24,119 nucleotides of DNA, taken from positions 1 to 24,119 of the IMG/VR virus record IMGVR_UViG_3300015204_000010. The stretch is one strand, 5' to 3'. Shown in pieces: positions 1-6,580 of the stretch (positions are counted from its first letter, which is position 1; each line of letters opens with the position of its first letter). The notes under the pieces are model-generated. The model searched no databases. It saw nothing but the letters and a program-made list of their open reading frames with translations, and was not told the DNA's origin. Source of the stretch: a virus. The translations under genes and the position numbers were made by a program.

Positions 1-28
1 CAGCGATTGATCGGCGCGCTTCTGTGTA

Positions 29-298
29 CTACGACTGCTCGGCCTTGTCCAATTCGGCATTGTAGCGCTGGATCGCGCAGCGCGCTTGTATCTCGGCGTC
101 CTCCCAGCGGTTGCGGCTGGCATTAGTTCCACTTACCATATAGGTCACCCAAGCCTCGCTTGCATTATGCTGTGTCTCTATCATTAGAATGTATGCGATC
201 TGCAATGCGAAAGTTATCGCGCCGCGCCTTTTCTGCGTCTCATAGATGCTTTTTAACACATTATTCTGCGCGCGTCGTGTCGAAGCTGCGGCATACAT
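29..298 (-). CDS. Small late protein, paralogue of its upstream neighbour
   Basis: This 89-aa protein is the last gene of the minus-strand block inside the window. Its ATG has a strong AGGAG site 7 bases upstream, so I keep this start even though it overlaps the preceding gene by 38 bp. I recognise no named family. It is probably mostly helical, with a hydrophobic stretch near residues 27-40 (ITFALQIAYILMIE). Its second half resembles the neighbouring 77-aa protein: both share the pattern A-x-x-A-W-x-x-Y, then G, then R-x-x-W-x-x-A-E. The two look like a tandem duplication. Position after the endolysin suggests an accessory lysis or morphogenesis role, but this is inference from position alone. 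Confidence 0.7.
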   Translation of the reverse strand: MYAAASTRRAQNNVLKSIYETQKRRGAITFALQIAYILMIETQHNASEAWVTYMVSGTNASRNRWEDAEIQARCAIQRYNAELDKAEQS

Positions 299-494
299 TT
301 TCGTACTCCTGCGCAGCCAGCACCTGACGGCACTCAGCTTCTATCCAATTCTGGCGTGTTTCGCTACTCCCCTGCCGCTGATACTCCGCCCAGGCGTCTA
401 AGGCGTCCGATTGTGCGTTTAATGCGCACACCCGCGCGACGTAGACGATTATCGGCCCTTTGGCGGTTCGCATTTTGGTCTCATCGTCATTCAT
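261..494 (-). CDS. Small late protein, paralogue of its downstream neighbour
   Basis: This 77-aa protein has its likely ATG at 494, five bases after the endolysin stop codon (502-500), with a G-rich stretch (GTGGGG) upstream. The same frame is open further upstream inside the endolysin gene, but that extension would overlap the endolysin coding region heavily and I reject it. The protein has no recognised domain. Residues from about 30 on (DALDAWAEYQRQG, then R-x-x-W-x-x-A-E) align with the next gene, and the spacing of Ala-Trp, Tyr, Gly, Arg and Trp is kept. It is probably helical and soluble. Its function is unknown. Confidence 0.65.
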   Translation of the reverse strand: MNDDETKMRTAKGPIIVYVARVCALNAQSDALDAWAEYQRQGSSETRQNWIEAECRQVLAAQEYENVCRSFDTTRAE

Positions 495-499
495 TAGTT

Positions 500-2239
500 T
501 TACCCCACGTACAAGCCACCCTGATGTGGTGCGGGCGATTGTGCCAGTGCTTGCGCGAACTGTTCGCTTGGAACAGCCCAGTTGTGCCCTTGATCGCGTT
601 TGTTTGCCCACCAGTCGGGATCGTTCACGTACACATTGGCCGCATCGTAGCCGGTGATAAGCACGAAGTGGCCGCCGTGATCGGCTTGATTCTCCCGGCC
701 TGTCAGCGGCGCATAACTGATCAGCGCGAACGGTGGCCGTCCGCCATCGATCTCCGACTTGATCAGGTCGATCGTCAGGCTGCCCGTCTCGGTGAGCGTT
801 AGGCCGTGCCGTCCGGCCAGCGCGATCACGGCGGCGGTGCTTAGCCCGGTATCATTCTGTGCGAGCGTCGTTTGAGCGGCCAGAGTGTCGATCGGCACGT
901 CGGGCTTACCCGTGAAGCCCAGGTACATCGCCACGACTGCCGCGCCGCAGTCGTTACGGAAACGCCGCGCGTCCGGATCTTCCTGAGAACGGTACGGGAC
1001 GGCGAGCATCTTCACCCCGGCAGGCGGCACAATTGCCACCTGCCGGGACTTAGCGAACTTTGCCAGTGCCGTCAGTGCTGTATCGATGTCGGCATCCTGC
1101 CACCCGCCGAAGCTGCCGACAGTCCAGCAGTTTACCGATACCAGCTCCTCAAAATCCTTACTGGCATCGAGGTATACACCCACGAATGAAAGTAGGGCTT
1201 CCGTACCCTGAAACGCACCGCGCGTGAAGGCGTCTGCAAACTCCATGTACACCAGCGGCGGACGAGCGTTCACAGGTACAGCGGCATACAAGCGCTGCGG
1301 ACGGAACTCGTAATACTGCCCCTGGCCGTTCGGGGATAGTTCCCCGGCGGGCGTGTTTGGCGCACAGTAGATATGCAGGCCGACGATGTGCCCGTTCGAC
1401 TTGGCATAGGTAAGCGCTTCGGCCATTGTTGCCCATTGATCCGGCTCAGGCTGTCCAATGGCATATCCGCCGATCGCCAGCTTGTAGCCGAGCGTGTCGG
1501 CTTCCTGCATACAGCCAAGCCAGAACTCGTTATGCCGATCGGCAAACGGGACTTCGTTCGCTACCTGAATATAGCCATGCGCGATACTGTGTACAGCCTT
1601 GAAGCCGTCCCACCCGGCGATCTTTTCCGAAATGAACTGTCGCCCGAAGGCGATCGCCGCTGCCGCATCGGGTGGGACGTTGATCGTTTCCGCGTCCGCG
1701 CCAAACTTACGCAGGATCACGTACTGTACACCGTCCCGGATCAGCTCGGCGGCCATATCGGGATCGTCCAGCACGGTCACGCCTGCCGGGATCGCGCCAG
1801 CGGCAATGTAGCCGCGCACGGCGTCCCGATCGTTTTCCAGAATGTGGAGGCCGATCCGGTTTTGCGGCGACGGCTTAGACTGCGAGAGGTATTCCCCTGC
1901 ACACCAGCCGAACGCGCCATCAAACGTTTTTACATACTGCCAATGATGTCCATTTGCGATATGCGCCTCGGCTGGCGTCAGCACGTCTAGCGGCGTTCCG
2001 TGCGGCATGGTACGCAGGATCGGGGCAGTCGTAGCCGGAGCGGCGCGCATGTTTACGGCGTCAGTTGTGTAAGCAATATACAAAGTCGTTTGCCCGCCGA
2101 CATTTACCGTCACGCCGAGCGCCTGATCGAGCAGGTTGGCCGACAGGGTAATCGTCTGACTATTCAGCGTGATCGTGACAAGTGCCGCAGGATCACATTT
2201 CGTCAGCGCGGCTTTGAGGGCATCGAGGGTATCAGTCAT
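500..2239 (-). CDS. Modular endolysin: SH3, TIM-barrel glycosidase-like and C39-like peptidase parts
   Basis: This 579-aa protein begins at an ATG with AAGGAG six bases upstream. Three parts are visible. Residues about 58-120 look like a bacterial SH3 (wall-binding) domain (VNMRAAP..., then GWCAGEYL). Residues about 127-395 look like a TIM-barrel glycosidase: an Asn-Glu pair at 228-229 (QVANEVPF) suits a clan-A acid/base, and Glu333 (VYMEFADA) suits a nucleophile. Residues about 410-575 look like a C39-like papain-fold peptidase, with NDCGAA around Cys431, His524 in GGHFVLITGYD and an Asp near 540. It has no signal peptide, so release would need a holin. Cutting both sugar and peptide bonds of peptidoglycan is inferred from the domains. 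The wall-hydrolase role is well supported, but the glycosidase family is less certain. Confidence 0.85.
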   Translation of the reverse strand: MTDTLDALKAALTKCDPAALVTITLNSQTITLSANLLDQALGVTVNVGGQTTLYIAYTTDAVNMRAAPATTAPILRTMPHGTPLDVLTPAEAHIANGHHWQYVKTFDGAFGWCAGEYLSQSKPSPQNRIGLHILENDRDAVRGYIAAGAIPAGVTVLDDPDMAAELIRDGVQYVILRKFGADAETINVPPDAAAAIAFGRQFISEKIAGWDGFKAVHSIAHGYIQVANEVPFADRHNEFWLGCMQEADTLGYKLAIGGYAIGQPEPDQWATMAEALTYAKSNGHIVGLHIYCAPNTPAGELSPNGQGQYYEFRPQRLYAAVPVNARPPLVYMEFADAFTRGAFQGTEALLSFVGVYLDASKDFEELVSVNCWTVGSFGGWQDADIDTALTALAKFAKSRQVAIVPPAGVKMLAVPYRSQEDPDARRFRNDCGAAVVAMYLGFTGKPDVPIDTLAAQTTLAQNDTGLSTAAVIALAGRHGLTLTETGSLTIDLIKSEIDGGRPPFALISYAPLTGRENQADHGGHFVLITGYDAANVYVNDPDWWANKRDQGHNWAVPSEQFAQALAQSPAPHQGGLYVG

Positions 2240-2378
2240 CGTGTCTCCTTAGTAAATGATGCGGTCGCTAGTTCGCCCGGCTTGGCGGCGGAAGTACTTT
2301 CGCGCTGAGCGTCGCAAACACCGGCGCGCCCGGCGAGATAGCGCGGCAGTAACCGAGTATTATATCGCAATTATGCTT
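2240..2378 (-). promoter_or_regulatory. 139-bp gap before endolysin, possible promoter
   Basis: This is the longest gap in the lysis part of the block. A perfect TATAAT lies on the minus strand at 2364-2359, just after the metallophosphoesterase stop, but I find no good -35 box 16-18 bp upstream. A GC-rich self-complementary patch (GGCGCGCC) sits near 2320. The gap may carry an extra promoter, or a leader for separate expression of the endolysin. The support is weak. Confidence 0.25.
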
Positions 2379-3524
2379 TTATTGCTGCGGAGGCAACCCG
2401 CGATGAGGGCGGATTAAGCGAATAGTCGAGCGGTCGGTGTACCAAATGCCCGCAATCTGCCGCTGCTCGAAAACCAGACAGCCGATCGAGGCCGGAGACC
2501 ATTTGGGTTGGTAGTTTGTTTTATATCGTTCAACGCGCGGCTCAAACGCTGCGCCAGGCTCGACAAGCACCTTGTTCCCGGAGTCGTGTTCAATCAGGCA
2601 GACGCGATGAACGTGCGCCTGTACCAGCAACGCGGGCGCACGCAGACCGAGCGTATCCCTCCACTTGTCAACCCATAGCGACAATTTATTTACCGCATCA
2701 CCAGCCTTAGAACCACAGTGATTCATGTGCGAAATGATGCAATCGCCCAACACCAGCATATATTGCGACTCGCCTAACTCTTTCGATGTGCTGTCCGGCA
2801 TGTGATATTCCCACCGGGTACACGCGCGCTCGACGCGATCGGCAGGAAATCCCTCGAACAGCACATCGAAAGGATCTTGCCAGAAATCCAGCAATTCGAT
2901 CGGAAGCAACTCGGCGGCTTTGCGAGCCGCCCAGTCGTCATGATTTCCCCTGATGCAGCTTATCCTTGCGGTTGTCCCTTCCAGGAGCATTTCAATCCAC
3001 GCGCGAACGTTGGCGATCTCGGTTCGGAGTTTCGTGCGCTTGTTTAGCTCAGCAGGCATTGCCGGATGCGCCGATACTTCCTGACTGTCCAGCAGGTCGC
3101 CCGCCAGTACGATAAGATCGGGCTGTTCGGCGATCGCCGCGCCGAGGATATCCGCCGACGGATGACCGTGTAAATCTGCAATCACCATCACCTTTCGCAT
3201 ATCCGCAAAAGGCTGGGCGGGCCTAGCCTGAATATCCGATGAAGCTCCCAGGTAAGCCCTCAAAAGCGCTCTGCGATCATCTACGGTATAAGTAAGCTCG
3301 CCCGTGCCAGCGAACGCAAAGGGGCGCGAGTGAGCGGCGGGCGGCTGATCTGGCTCGGCGAACGGCTCTAATGGCCTGTTGAGTCTTGCCCAGCGCCGGA
3401 CGGCACTCCGGACGGCTTCGCGCTCAATAGGCGGGCTGAACGTGCGAGCAATGTCGCCCCACGATTCTTTGCCGCCATTGTCTTTGTGCCGCGCCCAGAG
3501 TGCGCCGCCGTCGAGTTGCAGCAT
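2379..3524 (-). CDS. Calcineurin-like metallophosphoesterase with N-terminal helix-turn-helix-like segment
   Basis: This 381-aa protein carries the ordered metal-binding motifs of the calcineurin-like phosphoesterase superfamily: DLHGH (Asp117, His119), GDLLD (Asp143), GNHDD (Asn194, His195), SHMNH (His266) and QAHVHR (His304, His306). Together these form a di-metal centre that hydrolyses phosphoester bonds. Residues about 19-50 (WGDIARTF, then VRRWARLN) look like a DNA-binding helix-turn-helix similar to those of phage terminase small subunits. A Pro-rich linker separates the two parts. The ATG lies one base past the stop of the preceding gene. The substrate is unknown; nucleic-acid, cyclic-nucleotide and protein phosphatase activities are all possible. 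Finding such an enzyme between a holin-like gene and the endolysin is unusual. Confidence 0.85.
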   Translation of the reverse strand: MLQLDGGALWARHKDNGGKESWGDIARTFSPPIEREAVRSAVRRWARLNRPLEPFAEPDQPPAAHSRPFAFAGTGELTYTVDDRRALLRAYLGASSDIQARPAQPFADMRKVMVIADLHGHPSADILGAAIAEQPDLIVLAGDLLDSQEVSAHPAMPAELNKRTKLRTEIANVRAWIEMLLEGTTARISCIRGNHDDWAARKAAELLPIELLDFWQDPFDVLFEGFPADRVERACTRWEYHMPDSTSKELGESQYMLVLGDCIISHMNHCGSKAGDAVNKLSLWVDKWRDTLGLRAPALLVQAHVHRVCLIEHDSGNKVLVEPGAAFEPRVERYKTNYQPKWSPASIGCLVFEQRQIAGIWYTDRSTIRLIRPHRGLPPQQ

Positions 3525-3525
3525 A

Positions 3526-4143
3526 TCAGCCCTGCGGCGGAATGGTTGTCACGGGCGGGAGCGACTGCGTGATGCTGCGTCTGGCGGCTTCGGCAGTCAA
3601 TTGATCGAACAGCGAGGAAACGTTCTCAGCGCCATGAACCACTGCCGAAGTCACGAGCGCTGTGGCCACAACGACGGGCACTTCCGAGACGATCGGCGCG
3701 ACTGGCGACGCAATTAAGGCGGCAACCTTTGACGCCAGCCAGGATTCATTCGCCCGGACTTTGACATCCAGATCGTCCACCGCCTGCTGTACCAGCGACT
3801 CCCATTCGGCTTGCGACACAAAGCGCTTAACGAGACCGATCGGCAATAGTACCGTCCCGGCGTGGATCACCGGCGGCAGAAGCGCGTAAAACTGATCAGC
3901 GATCGCTTTTTTGTCGGCGGTCGTCAGTGTCTTGTCGATGTCTGCTAACAGGCTTTCGGAAAGACTTGCCGCGCCCGCAACGGCTTCGCGCGCATATGAC
4001 TCAAGAGTGCGCAGGATGGCGATCTTAGTTGCGCCGTGCGTGTGTCCCAAAATGCGGCGGATCACGAGTAAGCTGGCGACTGAGGCCAGCAACAGGGCAA
4101 AGGCGACTACGAACGCAGTGGCATCCTGGGTGGTGAAGATCAT
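3526..4143 (-). CDS. Membrane-anchored helical protein, holin-like candidate
   Basis: This 205-aa protein has one clear N-terminal membrane segment (about residues 8-30, FVVAFALLLASVASLLVI). An Arg-rich turn and a long, mostly helical soluble part follow. A second moderately hydrophobic Val/Ala-rich stretch lies at about 146-170 (APIVSEVPVVVATALV). The organisation recalls LLH-type phage holins (one N-terminal transmembrane helix plus a helical tail), and it lies in the same operon as the endolysin. The start has AAGGAA eight bases upstream. Holin function is inferred from topology and position. An inner-membrane structural or lysis-control protein would fit equally well. Confidence 0.6.
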   Translation of the reverse strand: MIFTTQDATAFVVAFALLLASVASLLVIRRILGHTHGATKIAILRTLESYAREAVAGAASLSESLLADIDKTLTTADKKAIADQFYALLPPVIHAGTVLLPIGLVKRFVSQAEWESLVQQAVDDLDVKVRANESWLASKVAALIASPVAPIVSEVPVVVATALVTSAVVHGAENVSSLFDQLTAEAARRSITQSLPPVTTIPPQG

Positions 4144-4176
4144 GAGATAGTTTCCTTGTGCGGTAAAATTACGAGG

Positions 4177-4569
4177 TTACGGCGTGCAGCTAAACACACC
4201 TTCGGTAAGCGTTAGGCTGGCATCCCAATAACTTTCCGGAGGCACTTGGCCGTTTGCCGGATTGTACTGATACGCCATTACATGCAAATGACGAACGGCG
4301 GCAGGGAATGCGATCGTTTGCGTAAACTCATTCATCAGCCCTATGCCGGAAGGCGGCGCGGGATAATGCGCGCTGGACAGCCACGCGCCAGAGTCCGCAT
4401 CCACTAAGCTGATCTGGTACGGCAAATCCTTAGCCAAAATACCGTATACCGAAGCGGCGGTACACGGTGAGCGAAACGACACGCTGCTGTTGTAGGGGCG
4501 GATCGCGGCGGCTCTTGCCCTAATTACGATCAGCATCAAAACGAACAAGAGTAAAGTGCGTGTTTTCAT
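4177..4569 (-). CDS. Secreted small protein of unknown function
   Basis: This 130-aa protein starts with a typical signal peptide: MKTR, then a hydrophobic core LLLFVLMLIVI, then a possible Ala-rich cleavage region (ARAAA, near residue 20). The mature part is beta-rich, with two Cys residues (about 36 and 128) that could form a disulphide linking its ends. No lipobox Cys follows the signal, so it is not a classical outer spanin. Its ATG overlaps the stop of the upstream membrane coiled-coil gene by four bases (ATGA), with AAAGGA upstream. This suggests coupled expression and possibly joint action. I recognise no family. Confidence 0.65.
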   Translation of the reverse strand: MKTRTLLLFVLMLIVIRARAAAIRPYNSSVSFRSPCTAASVYGILAKDLPYQISLVDADSGAWLSSAHYPAPPSGIGLMNEFTQTIAFPAAVRHLHVMAYQYNPANGQVPPESYWDASLTLTEGVFSCTP

Positions 4570-5498
4570 GGCGTTCCTTTTGATTTGCGAGGCGCGACAG
4601 GCGAGTGAATGGTAGCCGGGCTGGGCGGATCTACTTCAGGGGTTGATAATTCGGTTGCATTACTTTGTGCGCTAGTCGCTACGCTGTGGTAGCGCTGAAG
4701 ATCCTCTGTTAATGTAGCATCTTCGGCCTCGGCGGGAAATACGTTAATATCTACCAGCGGTCCCGTACCGACTTGCGCTTGCACCTGCAACGCTTTTACC
4801 TCAGCAGCCAGCTCCCCGGCCAGTTTGCGACTCGTCGTAGCCTCCGATTTCAGACGATTGACTTCATTGCGCAGCCGCTCAATCTCCCTCGTCTGATCGC
4901 CCATTTTTCGCTCAGCGTCCGCCAATTCGTCGATCTTACGCGTCATCGCCGTGCGCATGTCGCTCAATTCTTTTTGCAGCAGCTCGACCTTTATTTCCTG
5001 GCGACTGGTCGCGTCGGCACTTGCTCCGAGATCCTTTACAAGCCGGGCGATGTCGGCGCGCATTGCTTCCATTTGTCCGGCGCTGCTGGTCTGGAGTTCC
5101 TTAAGCTCGGCTTCGGCAGACTTGGCCTGTTCGTGTGCGTCGGCAATTTCGACGCGCGCCAATTCTAGCGCGTGTTCCCACAGCTTCGATCTATTGATGT
5201 AGTCGATCCGCATATCGTCTACCAGTTTGCCGATCCGATCGCGCTCCTCGCGTTCGTGCTTAGCCGACTCAAGCACGAAGTCGTGTTCCTTGTCCTGGCG
5301 CGTGATCGCTGTGATCTGCATTTGCTCGATCGCGTCCTGGACTTTTGCGTGATCCTTGATCCGTTCAGCGCGCGCTTCGATCGACGCTTTTACCAGCAGC
5401 AAGCAAGCGCCGACAACCGTCACGCCGATCACGGCTAAGGCGATCACGGCAGTGCGTATCTCGACGGGAAGCGACGAGAGAAAGCTATTGAAATCCAT
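4566..5498 (-). CDS. Membrane-anchored long coiled-coil protein
   Basis: This 310-aa protein has a single N-terminal transmembrane helix (about residues 15-36, AVIALAVIGVTVVGACLLLV). Residues about 40-235 are charged coiled coil with heptad-like spacing, for example ELADAERKMGDQTREIERL. The tail is Pro- and Ser-rich and probably disordered (from about 240). An N-terminal anchor followed by a coiled coil recalls inner-membrane spanins, but the protein is about twice their usual length and the partner gene downstream lacks a lipobox. A role in envelope disruption, or in bridging membrane and wall, is only a guess. The start has AAGG seven bases upstream and lies nine bases after the previous stop codon. 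Confidence 0.65.
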   Translation of the reverse strand: MDFNSFLSSLPVEIRTAVIALAVIGVTVVGACLLLVKASIEARAERIKDHAKVQDAIEQMQITAITRQDKEHDFVLESAKHEREERDRIGKLVDDMRIDYINRSKLWEHALELARVEIADAHEQAKSAEAELKELQTSSAGQMEAMRADIARLVKDLGASADATSRQEIKVELLQKELSDMRTAMTRKIDELADAERKMGDQTREIERLRNEVNRLKSEATTSRKLAGELAAEVKALQVQAQVGTGPLVDINVFPAEAEDATLTEDLQRYHSVATSAQSNATELSTPEVDPPSPATIHSPVAPRKSKGTP

Positions 5499-5507
5499 AG
5501 CCGCGCC

Positions 5508-5939
5508 TTATGTGATAAATTCGATCAGATCGGCCAGCGTATTTGCCAGCCGCTGGATGCCCGGATTGTTCAGTTCAACGGGGAGCGCTCTGATCCACGC
5601 CAAATCGTCCGCCAGGCTCGCCGTCAATTCAGCCTTGCGCCGCGCCAAAGCCGCCGCCGCTTCCTGATCGGGATGCGGTTTACTGGCATCGTGCGCGCCA
5701 ATGACGCGCTCGACGGCGGCGATCTCGTCGTCCGTAATATCCGGCGTTACAGTTACGCGGACTGTCTTTGTTGTGTTTGGTTCGATCGTCTGTCTTCCAA
5801 ACATATCTGTTATCAGCACGCCGCTCGCGTGCCCGATAAAACTTACCAGCTTGCCGCCGATCGCAGCGTGCAACTCTTCCATGATCAGCGGAACGTGATA
5901 AGCGTCCAGCTTGTGAACAAGATCCGTGTTTTCTGTCAT
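5508..5939 (-). CDS. Unknown late protein downstream of fibre-like gene
   Basis: This 143-aa protein is read from the ATG at 5939, five bases after the upstream stop, the same spacing seen at other joints of this operon. An in-frame ATG at 5957 would add six residues and overlap the previous gene by 13 bp. The N-terminal part includes a Gly/Ile-rich stretch (IGGKLVSFIGHASGVLITDMFG). The middle is acidic, and the C-terminal part (about 90-143) is helical with many Ala, Arg and Glu residues. No family is recognised. Its position suggests a tail-fibre accessory, chaperone or lysis-cassette protein. Confidence 0.6.
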   Translation of the reverse strand: MTENTDLVHKLDAYHVPLIMEELHAAIGGKLVSFIGHASGVLITDMFGRQTIEPNTTKTVRVTVTPDITDDEIAAVERVIGAHDASKPHPDQEAAAALARRKAELTASLADDLAWIRALPVELNNPGIQRLANTLADLIEFIT

Positions 5940-5944
5940 TTGGT

Positions 5945-6565
5945 TTAGACTTCCCATAAGGCGCTTCTTATCCAGCCCGTCACTGCGCTGGTCACTGTTC
6001 CGGCGCTAGGTGCGTTAATTTCCCAATTGCGCCAGTAAAGCGCTACGGAATACGTTGTATTGGCGACAAGGCCAGTGAATACAAACGGCACTGTCACGAA
6101 GCCGCTGGCATTAATGGCTGAGTTATTAAGCGTATAACTGCCTTGCCCTGCCGTTAGCGGGCTGCCTACCGATCCGGTGTCGTAGGTAACGAGTGAGCCG
6201 TTGTACGCACCGAGCAGAAGACCAACAGTAAACCATACTGTCGCGGCTTGGTTCGCGGGCGATGACAGGTTGGAAAACGGAAAAGTGTACAGCCCGGCGA
6301 CGCGCCCGCTTTGGGTGACAAAAGAGTTGTGCGCCGAGGCGCCCGCTACGCCGCCCGTCCCGTTATCCACCTGGGTAAAGAGTGCCGTTCCCGGACTGGT
6401 GGCTGTGGCCGCCGTCGCCAGCGTCACATTTGAATAGAGCGCGACGGTGCTTCTTAGCAGCTTTCCGCCGAGCAAATAGGGGAAGTTGGCGAACATCTGG
6501 TTTAATTCAGTTGCGCCAATATTGTCGCCACTGAGGTGGCTAGTGTTGGGTGTTGTGTATGGCAT
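5945..6565 (-). CDS. Beta-rich putative tail fibre or receptor-binding protein
   Basis: This 206-aa protein is rich in Gly, Ser, Thr and Asn with alternating hydrophobic residues, which suggests a beta-sandwich or fibre. A short helical N-terminus with GATELNQMFANFPYLLGG could attach to the tail tip. The C-terminal part (about 120-206) resembles a jelly-roll-like virion domain and ends in IRSALWEV. It sits directly downstream of the tail-tip gene, where siphophages often place receptor-binding or upper-fibre proteins. The role is inferred from composition and position. The start has AAAGG about 12 bases upstream, which is weak. Confidence 0.6.
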   Translation of the reverse strand: MPYTTPNTSHLSGDNIGATELNQMFANFPYLLGGKLLRSTVALYSNVTLATAATATSPGTALFTQVDNGTGGVAGASAHNSFVTQSGRVAGLYTFPFSNLSSPANQAATVWFTVGLLLGAYNGSLVTYDTGSVGSPLTAGQGSYTLNNSAINASGFVTVPFVFTGLVANTTYSVALYWRNWEINAPSAGTVTSAVTGWIRSALWEV

Positions 6566-6580
6566 CGGTTAAGTTAGCCT

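Noticed and set aside
1373-1990. 205-codon plus-strand frame inside the endolysin gene
   Set aside because: It is antisense to a gene with clear catalytic motifs and shows no domain or start signal of its own.
2359-2364. Isolated perfect TATAAT on the minus strand before the endolysin as a firm promoter
   Set aside because: No -35 match is found at 16-18 bp. I keep it only as a low-confidence part of the gap entry.
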